A stretch of DNA of 64,000 nucleotides from Streptomyces lunaelactis (lineage in GTDB: Bacteria; Actinomycetota; Actinomycetes; Streptomycetales; Streptomycetaceae): NCBI RefSeq assembly GCF_003054555.1, contig NZ_CP026304.1:2728001-2792000 (forward strand), given 5' to 3'. This document shows, piece after piece, positions 18,268-25,867 of this stretch. Numbering within the stretch: the stretch's first letter is position 1; every line of letters starts with the position of its first letter. The translations under genes were made by a program, and so were the position numbers. The notes below the pieces were generated by a model that did no database searches, was not told the DNA's origin, and saw only the letters and a list, made by a program, of their open reading frames with translations.

Positions 18268-19040
18268 ACACTCCGCATATATCGCGCCGTACCGTCCTCG
18301 CCCGCACCGCCGTGATCACCGGTGCCGCGATCGCCGCTTCCCTGCCCGCCTCGCAATTCCTGTCCTCCCCCGCCTATGCGGCAGGGAAGGACCCGATCCC
18401 CAAGGAGGTTCGCGAGGCGGTGGGCAGAGCGCAGGCACGGAATAGGCGGGTACTGACGGGCAAGCCGTCCCGCAACGGATGGGAGATGGAGAAGGTCGCG
18501 GACGACGGCGGCAACATCTACACGCGCCCTGTCCCGGGCACCCCCCTCGCGGGCGTCCAGGTGCGCATGGGCGACGCCGAGACGGTACTCGTCCACGTCA
18601 TCCGTCGCTTCCACTACGAGATCGACGAACTCCGCAAGGGCGGCGTCGTCGGTTGGCGCTCCCCGGGGACCGTGCGGAAGGGGCTGCCGGAGTCCAACCA
18701 GGCGTCCGGGACAGCGGTGCAGATCCAGCCCGGCCATTACCCTGCCGGCACGCGCGGTGGCTTCTACCCCCAGCAGCAGGTGGTGATCCGGGACATCCTC
18801 GCCGAGCTCGACGGTGTCGTCCGCTGGGGCGGCGACGACAGCAAACCGGACGAAGCTCTCTTCTACGTCGACGTTCCTCCCGGCGACGCGACGTTGGCCA
18901 AGAAGGCCGCTCAACTCCGCAACTGGCAGGACGAGCCTGACAAGGGTGCGGGCACCCCCGTAGACGTGCTTGCCCGCGAGCGGCGCAACGCAGCCAAATC
19001 ACTGGAACGCCGCCAGCAGAGACTTACGGCAGTTCGATAA
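18264..19040 (+). CDS. Tat-exported M15-type peptidase homologue lacking all zinc ligands
   Basis: This 258-residue protein starts with TTG in a TTGA overlap, behind AAGGGAA. It has a Tat signal with twin arginines (SRRTVLARTAV) and an AYA-A cleavage site near residue 34. The mature region follows the VanY/M15 layout: GWRSPGTVRKG, SNQASGTAVQIQPGHYPAG, ILAELDGVVRWGGD, PDEALFYVDV. In active family members the motif is SxHxSGTAxD and DExHF. Here His is Gln146, Asp is Gln153 and the last His is Leu199, so a zinc site cannot form. I infer a cell-wall-binding or regulatory pseudoenzyme. The frame is intact. Confidence 0.72.
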   Translation: MNTPHISRRTVLARTAVITGAAIAASLPASQFLSSPAYAAGKDPIPKEVREAVGRAQARNRRVLTGKPSRNGWEMEKVADDGGNIYTRPVPGTPLAGVQVRMGDAETVLVHVIRRFHYEIDELRKGGVVGWRSPGTVRKGLPESNQASGTAVQIQPGHYPAGTRGGFYPQQQVVIRDILAELDGVVRWGGDDSKPDEALFYVDVPPGDATLAKKAAQLRNWQDEPDKGAGTPVDVLARERRNAAKSLERRQQRLTAVR

Positions 19041-19238
19041 CGCGTCTCGGCCCCACAGACGACAGTCGCTGTCCGCTGACCTCACGAGCGAGGGATCCAT
19101 GCTTTCTGGTCCGCGATAGCTCGCAAGGTCCGCCAGCTCGCCACGATGCCGACCGCAACCACCCTGGTGGCACTAGTCCTCATCAGCGCACCGTAAACGG
19201 CTGTAGCTTCGCCAGGTCTGGGCGCCGCCTTGTGCGGT

Positions 19239-19460
19239 GTCGGCCTCGCACCTGCAGGGATGTTCCCGTCTGGAAGGTCCCCGACCCCGCCGCCGCGCTG
19301 TCGGCCCGCACTTGCGGGGATGTTCCTGCGGACGCGGCGGCGGCCGCGACATGGGTCAGGGCAGGCCCGGACCTATGTTCTACCGGTGCCGGAGCGGTCA
19401 TTGATCAGCTCACTGTCGGCCACGCACCTTGAGTCGGCCCCGCACCCGCGGCGATGTTCC
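19239..19460 (+). CRISPR. Degenerate type I-E-like CRISPR array relic
   Basis: Repeat units resembling the actinobacterial I-E repeat (GTCGGCC-CGCACCTGCGGGGATGTTCC) occur at 19239-19266 (28 bases), 19300-19326 (27 bases, one deletion) and 19433-19460 (28 bases). The first two are separated by a 33-base spacer, the usual I-E size. A shortened copy is recognisable near 19360-19381 (GGCCCGGACCTATGTTC), also one spacer away. A repeat start is truncated at 19415-19430. No two repeats are identical and no cas genes are in the window, so the array is probably inactive. Confidence 0.65.
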
Positions 19461-19680
19461 GCCCCATGAGAGAGGCGATATCGGAGTTGTAGCGGATCCG
19501 TCCGCCGACGGGGGCTGCGCTCGCCGGCGTCGAACTGAACGAGCGTCCCCCTGGCCGACGGCCTGACCGGTCTGCCTCTCGCCATCGAACAGAGCCGACG
19601 ACCGTACGCTCTGCGCGGCCGTAAGGCTGGGCACGAAGGCTTCGGGCACCCTGACTCCCGTCCTGCGGCTGATGAGCACA

Positions 19681-19728
19681 CCAGCACCAGCTCCAGCACC
19701 TGCAGGGCCGTGTTCAGTTCGGGCCGTT
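19681..19728. repeat. 48-base segment repeated at 25752-25799
   Basis: The two copies differ at three positions by eye. This one lies about 430 bases before att copy B, the other about 400 bases before att copy C. Cargo 1 and cargo 2 therefore end in related sequence. No coding function is assigned. Confidence 0.6.
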
Positions 19729-20157
19729 ACATGACGCTCCAGTACGCCCATCGCGGTCGCAATTCCCAAAGCGCCAAGAGCAAGTAGGACAGCAGAGCAT
19801 TCGCGCCCGGCCCGGCAACCTCAAAGACCTCAGGCGGTCCCGCAGACGTACACACGCACCAGGCCGACCGTTGCGACCCGCTGGAATACAAACCACGGGG
19901 TCGCAGACACGGCGCCAGCATCACGGAACCCTGCCCGGACTGGACCACTCCCCCACAGGGGACGACGCCTCGATGCCAACCCAGCAACCCCCAAACGCAC
20001 GACTTACACCGCATGCCCAGTTTGCCGGAAATCGGCGTCCCGAATTCTGTCCTGCCGATCATGAAGCCATGATCAATTGGGGCGACTCTGCCCTCTCGGC
20101 CACCCGACCAACCAGCAAAGTTGCTGGTCAGAAGGTTTCTCCACGCGTAGCGCGTAG

Positions 20158-20202
20158 TGGGGCGGGTGGGACTCGAACCCACGGCCGACGGATTATGAGT
20201 CC
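20158..20202 (-). repeat. att copy B: 45-base tRNA 3' fragment
   Basis: A perfect copy of the tRNA 3' segment at 30791-30835. It is followed by the same element arm as copy A (TTTGGGGATCTTGGCGG). It marks the border between cargo 1 and cargo 2. Confidence 0.88.
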
Positions 20203-20330
20203 TTTGGGGATCTTGGCGGCCCTTGTCGATCTACGTCGATCTACGACGTTTTCGCAGGTCAGATGGAGCGAGCCGTGTCGGTACTGCTTCGTCTTTGTCG
20301 GTCTGTTCCTGTCCTTGTGTCCCGAAAGCG
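20203..20330. repeat. Element-side att arm of copy B with tandem TCGATCTACG
   Basis: Nearly identical to 12970-13095. It contains two perfect adjacent 10-base repeats, TCGATCTACG-TCGATCTACG, then ACGACG. These are likely arm-type recombinase or accessory-protein sites. No integrase gene is nearby. Confidence 0.5.
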
Positions 20331-20515
20331 TCCCGGCCTGCGCTCGGCCTCCGAGTGCTTGGCCAGGCCACGGCCACCATGGCAGCCGACGGCCTTGCCG
20401 CTGAATGTCTTCGGCGGGAGTAAACCTTGCCTACGCCTGGAACTGTGCGGCAATTCGTTGCTCGCCGCCGCACGGTCGCGGAGATTCCCTATGACGGAGG
20501 TCACTCTCTTCGGGC

Positions 20516-20546
20516 TTGAATCCGGTAGTCAGGTACAGCCTTACGG
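20516..20546 (+). promoter_or_regulatory. MerR-type promoter of the HTH-less MerR-like gene
   Basis: TTGAAT (20516-20521), a 19-base spacer, then TTACGG (20541-20546). MerR-activated promoters have an over-long 19-20 base spacer that the regulator twists. The merR promoter at 21656 has the same spacing and the same TTACGGTCG around the -10. Confidence 0.6.
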
Positions 20547-20588
20547 TCGAGAAACGACGGCGACAGTGCTGATGATCGTGGAGGTGCC

Positions 20589-21410
20589 ATGTCAGTTGCG
20601 GTGCAGGAGGGCGGATGCGGGTGCTGCGGTACCACCGCCGCAATATCTGCTGAGCGGTCCTCAGGGGCTATTTCGGCTGTAAAGGCGCGGCTGCTGGCCG
20701 GTGCCAAGCAACTCGGTATCGCCGACAGCGATCTGGCCGGCTTGGCTGAGGTGTACGACGGCGGGGACTGCGCGGCGGTGCAGGCACGCATGGCGCAGCT
20801 GGTGACAGCGCGGCTGACCGCGTCAGGGGCTCGGCTTGTGGAGCTGATCGAGCAGGCCGCCCGGTTGCAGGCCAGTCGGCCTGAGGAGGTGGCACAGGTG
20901 CAGGGTCGGATCGTCGAGTTGGGTGGCACGGTCGGACAATTGCAGGCCGCGGTCGCCCGGTTGAGCGGGTCTGCGGCCCACGGATTGTGCGGGCAGGACT
21001 GTGCCTGCGTGACGGCGGCTTCGGCGGTGACCGCGCCGCGGGTTCCGGCAGGCCGCATGGCCCTGTCGGCGGGCGCCGCGGCCGGTGGCGGGGCGGACAT
21101 CGTGTGCACCCTCGACGGTGGCACTGACGCCATGCGCGATCGCATCACTGAGTGGCAGGCGGTCATCGGCCGCAGCACCGGGCGCGTGCCCGCGAACGGC
21201 GGGGTGACGCTGGCGTTCGACCACGACTCGGGGGTGGCGGTGGAGCTGGCCCGCTTGGCGGCGGCGGAGTTCGCCTGCTGCTCGTTCTTCACCTTCACGC
21301 TCACGATCGGGCCGATGGGGATGCAGTTCACGGTGAGTGCCCCCGATGAGGCCCGCGACGTGGTCACCGCGGTGTTCGGCACCGCCACCACCAGATCTGG
21401 AGAGAACTGA
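20589..21410 (+). CDS. MerR-like metal-binding protein without the DNA-binding domain
   Basis: This 273-residue protein starts after GGAGGTG. From about residue 35 it parallels the dimerisation and metal half of the neighbouring MerR (AKQLGIADSDL, then DGGDCAAVQARM, then LCGQDCACV). Cys61, Cys134, Cys138 and Cys140 match MerR Cys77, Cys125, Cys129 and Cys131 in spacing. The C-terminal 100 residues share MerR's extra domain (ACCSFFTFTL versus DCCAFFDFTL). The winged HTH is replaced by a short Cys-rich N-terminus (GGCGCCGTT). Possible roles are a metal buffer, a metal chaperone, or a dominant-negative partner of MerR. It has its own MerR-type promoter. Confidence 0.7.
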   Translation: MSVAVQEGGCGCCGTTAAISAERSSGAISAVKARLLAGAKQLGIADSDLAGLAEVYDGGDCAAVQARMAQLVTARLTASGARLVELIEQAARLQASRPEEVAQVQGRIVELGGTVGQLQAAVARLSGSAAHGLCGQDCACVTAASAVTAPRVPAGRMALSAGAAAGGGADIVCTLDGGTDAMRDRITEWQAVIGRSTGRVPANGGVTLAFDHDSGVAVELARLAAAEFACCSFFTFTLTIGPMGMQFTVSAPDEARDVVTAVFGTATTRSGEN

Positions 21411-21640
21411 TGGACCGCATCACCCACGCACCGCCGCCGGGCCGCCCGCAGGGCCACAGCCGCTGGTGGCAGCGGCTGCGCGAGTGGCGACTGCGGCTGT
21501 TGACGTGGAGCGGGTGGCCCTGCGGCGCCCTACACGCTGGACGCAGTGGTCGGATGTGCCGACTACTGCTACACCGTTACTGCTGCGACCGCTCGGCATC
21601 ACCTGGCGCTGACGCTGCCTGGCCGGCGTCGCGGCGATAG
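21410..21640 (+). CDS. Possible small protein after the MerR-like gene
   Basis: A 76-residue frame starts at an ATG overlapping the previous stop by one base (TGATG). It begins MDRITHAPPPGR and has a Trp-rich basic region (RWWQRLREWRLRLLTWSGW). The second half has shadow-like composition, and a neighbouring frame reads more naturally, so it may be frameshifted or not a gene. No family is recognised. Confidence 0.25.
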   Translation: MDRITHAPPPGRPQGHSRWWQRLREWRLRLLTWSGWPCGALHAGRSGRMCRLLLHRYCCDRSASPGADAAWPASRR

Positions 21641-21655
21641 GTGGAACGCAATCGC

Positions 21656-21687
21656 TTGACGTTCGACTCGACTCGAAGGTTTACGGT
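21656..21687 (+). promoter_or_regulatory. merR promoter/operator, probably leaderless transcript
   Basis: TTGACG (21656-21661), a 19-base spacer, then TTACGG (21681-21686). Inside the spacer is a dyad TTCGA-N6-TCGAA (21662-21677), where MerR is expected to bind. The GTG start at 21694 is only 7 bases past the -10, so the message would be leaderless. Confidence 0.65.
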
Positions 21688-21693
21688 CGTGGC

Positions 21694-22497
21694 GTGAGTA
21701 CGTATCGCATCTCGCAGCTGGCCAAGCGGTCCGGAGTTCCGGCGACCACGCTGCGGTTCTACGAGACCGCCGGCCTTCTGCCCGCCGACCGCACGCCGAC
21801 CGGGTACCGCGTCTACGGGGATGACGCGGTGCAGCGGCTGGCGTTCATCTCCTCAGCCAAGCTCCTCGGGCTGCCGCTGGAAGACATCCGTGACCTGTTG
21901 GGTGTGTGGGAGCGGGGGGTGTGCGCGCACGTGCGGGCGCGGCTGCTGCCGCTGGTGACCGACCGTATCGCCGACGCCGACCGGCGCATCGCCGAACTCC
22001 AGGCGTTCACCGCTCACCTGACCGGCGTGCACCAGGAGCTGACGGGTCCCGCGCCGGAGGGTGCGTGCGGCCCGGGCTGCGGATGCGTCTCCACTACACC
22101 GGCCGGGCCCGTGCCGGTGGAGCTGTCCCTGACCCGGCCTGATCGGTCGGGGAGCGGGGGCGGCCGGGGGGAGGCCGGCGACCTCGACGAGTCGTGGCGA
22201 CAGGCACCGGTCGCCTGCAGCCTGGCCGGTGCCGATCAAGAGGGGCGGGCCCGCCAGTGGCAGCAGTTGCTGGCCTCATCCACCGGTCGGGAGGACACCG
22301 GCGACGGACTGCGGGTGACGTTCCCCGCCGGCCCGGAGGTAGCAGCCGATGTGGCCCGGTTGGCTGCCGCCGAGCAGGACTGCTGCGCCTTCTTCGACTT
22401 CACGCTGCATCTGACTCCCACGGCACTGGTGCTGACCGTACGGGCCCCCGAGGCCGCCGATGCCCTGGTGGCCGAACTGTTCGGAGCGTTGACATGA
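21694..22497 (+). CDS. merR: MerR-family metal-responsive regulator with a C-terminal Cys-containing extension
   Basis: This 267-residue protein has an N-terminal MerR HTH (ISQLAKRSGVPATTLRFYE, residues 5-23, then DRTPTGYRVYGDDAV) and the long dimerisation helix. Metal ligands are Cys77 (GVCAHV), Cys125, Cys129 and Cys131 (ACGPGCGCV), a layout like the mercury-binding cysteines of MerR. A C-terminal extension of about 110 residues carries ACSLAGA and DCCAFFDFTL and is shared with the protein encoded at 20589. It begins with GTG directly after its own promoter and ends in an ATGA overlap with the next gene. Hg(II) is the likeliest ligand; As, Cd or Zn are not excluded. Confidence 0.85.
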   Translation: MSTYRISQLAKRSGVPATTLRFYETAGLLPADRTPTGYRVYGDDAVQRLAFISSAKLLGLPLEDIRDLLGVWERGVCAHVRARLLPLVTDRIADADRRIAELQAFTAHLTGVHQELTGPAPEGACGPGCGCVSTTPAGPVPVELSLTRPDRSGSGGGRGEAGDLDESWRQAPVACSLAGADQEGRARQWQQLLASSTGREDTGDGLRVTFPAGPEVAADVARLAAAEQDCCAFFDFTLHLTPTALVLTVRAPEAADALVAELFGALT

Positions 22498-22799
22498 CCG
22501 AATCCCCTCCGCCCACCCGTCCCTGGTCCGCCGTCGGCGCCGGTGCCGCCGTTGTCGCCGCCTGCGCGGTGTGCTGCGCCGGCCCGCTGCTCGCCGTGCT
22601 GGGTGGCATTGGCGTGTTCTCCGCCATCGGCGCCTTGTGGGTCCCCGCACTGGCCGTGCTCACAGTCTCCGCCGTCCTCGGGGTGCTGATGGTGCGGCGC
22701 CGCCGTCGCTCCGCCTGCCGCACGAGCGGGAGCTCGGTCGACCTGGGCATGCCCGCCCCGGCCCCGCCGCAGGCCAAGGCCGATCCGGTACACCGCTGA
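22494..22799 (+). CDS. Small MerT-like membrane protein
   Basis: This 101-residue protein has two transmembrane segments (residues about 14-36 and 40-64). The first carries a cysteine cluster, Cys24, Cys27 and Cys28 (AACAVCCAGPLLA), like the vicinal Cys pair in helix 1 of MerT-type mercury importers. A short basic tail faces the cytoplasm. It is translationally coupled to merR (ATGA). It is shorter than classical MerT (about 116 residues, three helices), so calling it a transporter is inference. Confidence 0.6.
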   Translation: MTESPPPTRPWSAVGAGAAVVAACAVCCAGPLLAVLGGIGVFSAIGALWVPALAVLTVSAVLGVLMVRRRRRSACRTSGSSVDLGMPAPAPPQAKADPVHR

Positions 22800-22876
22800 G
22801 CGATCCGCTGCCCCACCATCTCTTGCCGGCGCCATCAGCCGGGCATGCCCGTCCCTGCTCTCGGAGGTACCCGCAC

Positions 22877-23479
22877 GTGCGCACGATCCGCCCCCTCGCC
22901 GTGGCCATTGTGGCCCTGCTCGCCCTGACCGCCCTGACCGCCTGCAGCAGCAGCGGCGATGACTCCTCGGCCGAGTCCCCGGTCGCGCCCTCGACGCCGG
23001 TTGACGGCAGCACCTCGGCCCCGGCGGAGCGGTCGGCGAGCCAGTCGTCTGCTGCGCCGGCCGAGACGGCGAAGCAGCTGCGGTTCACCGCCAAGACCGT
23101 GGACGGCAAGGCCTTCGAAGGCTCCTCGCTGGCGGGCAAGGACGCGGTGCTGTGGTTCTGGGCGCCCTGGTGCGGAGAGTGCCGCCGCGAGGCACCCCAT
23201 GTTGCCGCCGTACAGGCCGCCACCAACAAGGACGAGGCTGTCTTCGTCGGAGTCGCGGGACTGGGCCAGCCCTCGGATATGCGCGCCTTCGTCGAGGACT
23301 ACAAGGTGGGTGCCTTCGAGCACATCGCCGACCTGGACGGCACCATCTGGAAGCGGTTCGGCGTCGTCCAACAGCCCGCCTACGCCTTCGTCGACGGCTC
23401 CGGCAAGGTAGGGGTCGTACGGGGCGAACTCGGTGAGAAGGCCCTGGCCGACAAGGTCGCCGAACTGACCGGCGACTGA
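22877..23479 (+). CDS. TlpA/ResA-like thioredoxin-fold lipoprotein
   Basis: This 200-residue protein has a lipoprotein signal (LLALTALTAC, lipobox Cys23), a Ser/Ala/Pro-rich linker to about residue 68, then a thioredoxin-like domain. The redox motif is WAPWCGEC with Cys99 and Cys102. A cis-Pro region follows (VVQQPAYAFVDGSGKVG). The GTG start follows GGAGG. It would act outside the membrane, kept reduced by the CcdA-like protein encoded 24 bases downstream. In this operon it may reduce or relay metal-thiol species; that is inference from context. Confidence 0.85.
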   Translation: MRTIRPLAVAIVALLALTALTACSSSGDDSSAESPVAPSTPVDGSTSAPAERSASQSSAAPAETAKQLRFTAKTVDGKAFEGSSLAGKDAVLWFWAPWCGECRREAPHVAAVQAATNKDEAVFVGVAGLGQPSDMRAFVEDYKVGAFEHIADLDGTIWKRFGVVQQPAYAFVDGSGKVGVVRGELGEKALADKVAELTGD

Positions 23480-23503
23480 ACCGGCGGCCAAGGACCGATT
23501 CCC

Positions 23504-24412
23504 GTGAGTGAGACCCTCGCCTTCGCCCTGGCCGCGGGCGCCCTGGCCGCAGTGAACCCGTGCGGATTCGCGATGCTGCCCGCCTACCTGACACTGTTCA
23601 TCGCCCAGAGCACGGACAGCGACGCACCCCCGGAGCGGCTGGCCGCACTCGGCCGGGCCCTGGCCGCCACAGCGGCGATGACCTTGGGCTTCCTCGCCGT
23701 CTTCGGGACCTTCGGCCTGGCGCTGGCTCCCATTGCCTCCACCGTGCAGCGGTGGCTGCCCACCGTCACCATCATCATCGGCGCCGCTCTGCTGCTCCTC
23801 GGTGTCTTCATGCTCACCGGCCGCAACATCCTGCTGCGCACCCCGAAACTGCAGGCCACGAAGAACCCCGCAGCCGGCCTCGGGGCGATGGCCCTGTACG
23901 GCGTCTCCTACGCGGTCGCCTCGCTGGGCTGCACCATCGGCCCCTTCCTCGTGGTGACCACCACGACATTCAAGGCCGGGGACATCACCACCGGCATCGG
24001 CGCGTACGCGGCCTACGCGGCCGGGATGGGGCTGGTCGTCGGCGTCCTCGCTGTTGCCGCAGCCCTCGCCCAGCAGTCCGCCGCACGCCTGCTGCGCAGG
24101 GTGCTGCCCCATATCACCCGTATCGGCGGCGGCCTGCTCGTCCTCGTCGGCGCGTACATCGCCTGGTACGGCATCTACGAACTGCGCGTGTACGCGGGCG
24201 GCAGCACCGAGGACCCCGTGGTCGACGCGGCCTCCGGAATCCAGAACACACTGGCCGGATGGGTCGACGCACTCGGGCCCACCCCCTTCGCGCTAGCCCT
24301 GCTCGTCCTTGTCGCCCTCGCGGGGGCGGCCACCCTGGTCGCTCGCCGCCGCTCCCGAACCAGGACCGCCCCGGGATCCACTGCCGAGAACAGCCCACCG
24401 ATCCGCTCCTGA
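23504..24412 (+). CDS. CcdA/DsbD-type membrane thiol-electron carrier
   Basis: This 302-residue integral membrane protein has six or more helices. The N-terminal helix has the family signature AVNPCGFAMLPAYL (Cys near residue 23), with a second conserved cysteine in ASLGCTIGPFLV near residue 146. CcdA moves electrons from cytoplasmic thioredoxin across the membrane to thioredoxin-fold partners, here the lipoprotein upstream. A non-cytoplasmic loop lies around residues 225-255. The GTG start is 24 bases after the previous stop, so the genes form one operon. Confidence 0.85.
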   Translation: MSETLAFALAAGALAAVNPCGFAMLPAYLTLFIAQSTDSDAPPERLAALGRALAATAAMTLGFLAVFGTFGLALAPIASTVQRWLPTVTIIIGAALLLLGVFMLTGRNILLRTPKLQATKNPAAGLGAMALYGVSYAVASLGCTIGPFLVVTTTTFKAGDITTGIGAYAAYAAGMGLVVGVLAVAAALAQQSAARLLRRVLPHITRIGGGLLVLVGAYIAWYGIYELRVYAGGSTEDPVVDAASGIQNTLAGWVDALGPTPFALALLVLVALAGAATLVARRRSRTRTAPGSTAENSPPIRS

Positions 24413-24509
24413 CCTTCCCCGCAGACCAGGCCCCGATGACTTGCCACAATGACCGGGAGCCAGCCCACCAAGTCCCCGGGCGGCAACACAGAGCAAGGAG
24501 CCGTAAACG

Positions 24510-25511
24510 GTGTCGCAGGAACCGCAGGGTCTGGTCGAGCAGATGGAACACCACCAGGTCGCGGTCTACCTCGGAGCGATGGCGGTCGGCGCTGTCCTCG
24601 GCTGGGCAGCGCCGGACGCGGCTCCCACCCTGGAGCACGCCATCAGCCCTGTCCTCGGCACGCTGCTCTACGTGACCTTCCTGCAGGTGCCGGCTGTCGA
24701 ACTGGTCTGCTCACTGCGTGGCGGACGGTTCCTGTCCGCCACGATGGTCGTGAATTCTCTCGTCGTGCCGCTGCTGGTCGCGGCGATGTTCACTTTCCTG
24801 CCCGCCGACCAGGCCGTGCGCTTGGGCGTGCTGCTGGTGCTGCTGTGCCCGTGCGTCGACTACGTGATCGTCTTCAGCGGGCTGGCCGGCGGCAACAGCC
24901 GCCGCCTGCTGGCATCCACCCCGCTGCTGCTGGTCGCGCAGATGGTGCTGCTGCCGGGATTCCTCTTCCTGTTCATGGGCTCGGGCCTGGCCGACATTGT
25001 CGAAGTCGGCCCGTTCCTCGAGGCGTTCCTGTTCCTGATCGTCATCCCGCTGGCACTTGCCTGGGCCACTCAGGCATGGGCGGCCCGCAGGCCCGCCGGG
25101 CAGAAGGTGTCCGACGCGGCCACCACGACGATGGTCTCGCTGATGGCCGCCACGCTCCTGGTCGTCGTCGCCTCCCAGATCCCCAAGCTCGGTGGCAGCC
25201 TCACCGACGTCGCTGCCGTGGTGCCCTTCTACGTGCTGTTCCTGGTGGTCATGGCGTTCGCCGGACGCGCCGTGGCCCGGCTCTTCCGCCTGGACGCCCC
25301 CGCCTCGCGGGCGGTTGTGTTCACAGGAGCCACCCGCAACTCCCTGGTCGTCCTCCCACTCGCGCTCGCCTTGCCGGACAACTTGGCTGTCGCCGCGGTC
25401 GTGGTGGTCACGCAGACGTTGGTCGAGGTCCTGGGCATGGTCGTGTACATCCGCGCCGTTCCCCGCCTCGTCCCCACGGGCAAGGAACCAACCCTCAGAG
25501 CCTCCTTGTAA
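24510..25511 (+). CDS. ACR3/bile acid:sodium symporter (BASS) family transporter
   Basis: This 333-residue protein has about ten transmembrane helices. LLCPCVDYVIVFSGLAGGN (Cys113, Cys115) corresponds to the APCTAMVFVW segment of ACR3 arsenite exporters, and FTGATRNSLVVLPLALAL to their later conserved helix pair. The GTG start follows AAGGAG. In the context of MerR and thiol proteins, export of an oxyanion or metal-thiol complex is likely; arsenite is the precedent in the family. It could also be an uncharacterised BASS member. It closes the operon. Confidence 0.75.
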   Translation: MSQEPQGLVEQMEHHQVAVYLGAMAVGAVLGWAAPDAAPTLEHAISPVLGTLLYVTFLQVPAVELVCSLRGGRFLSATMVVNSLVVPLLVAAMFTFLPADQAVRLGVLLVLLCPCVDYVIVFSGLAGGNSRRLLASTPLLLVAQMVLLPGFLFLFMGSGLADIVEVGPFLEAFLFLIVIPLALAWATQAWAARRPAGQKVSDAATTTMVSLMAATLLVVVASQIPKLGGSLTDVAAVVPFYVLFLVVMAFAGRAVARLFRLDAPASRAVVFTGATRNSLVVLPLALALPDNLAVAAVVVVTQTLVEVLGMVVYIRAVPRLVPTGKEPTLRASL

Positions 25512-25867
25512 AGACAAGGCCACTCGGCTGAGGGCCCGCACGCGTCCAACCGACCCTGTCCCGAAGCCGCCCCTCAGGGCTTCGGCCCGGTGGGCAACCT
25601 CGATAGCCGCGCACCACTGGCCGTGTCCGAGCTAACTACCCTGCTGCTCCTGGGACACGAGGCAACACCGAACGCCTTGCCGGTCACCGGCAAGGGCTTC
25701 GTAAGCCGACAGCCCTCGGAGCCTCGTGCCGCTGAGGGCACGCGCTGCGTTCCAGCACCAACTCCAGCACCTGCAGGACCGTTTTCAGTTCGGGCCGTTT
25801 AGCCCCGCGCTCCGGTCGACGGCAGCCCTCCGATCCAAAGGTTGCGCAGCAGCGCAGCACTCCGGGC
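25512..25867. other. End of cargo 2: non-coding stretch with a repeated segment and hairpin
   Basis: No supported gene. Contains the inverted repeat at 25561-25585 and the 48-base repeat at 25752-25799 shared with cargo 1. Confidence 0.4.
25561..25585 (+). terminator. Hairpin after the transporter gene
   Basis: CCGAAGCC (25561-25568) pairs perfectly with GGCTTCGG (25578-25585) around a 9-base loop, 50 bases after the stop of the transporter gene. There is no T-run. It is the likely end of the metal operon. Confidence 0.5.

Larger units (their letters stand above)
19041..20157. other. End of cargo 1: no intact gene, CRISPR relic and element-end sequence
   Basis: 1.1 kb with no supported coding sequence. 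It holds the decayed CRISPR repeats at 19239-19460 and a 48-base segment (19681-19728) that recurs at 25752-25799. A small perfect hairpin, CCAGCAA-AG-TTGCTGG (20112-20127), lies just before att copy B. Confidence 0.45.

Noticed and set aside
19239..19460. Functional CRISPR array
   Set aside because: No two repeats are identical, one is truncated, spacing breaks down after the second unit, and no cas genes are present.
20112..20127. CCAGCAA/TTGCTGG hairpin as a terminator for cargo 1
   Set aside because: No gene ends nearby on either strand. It is more likely part of the att flank.
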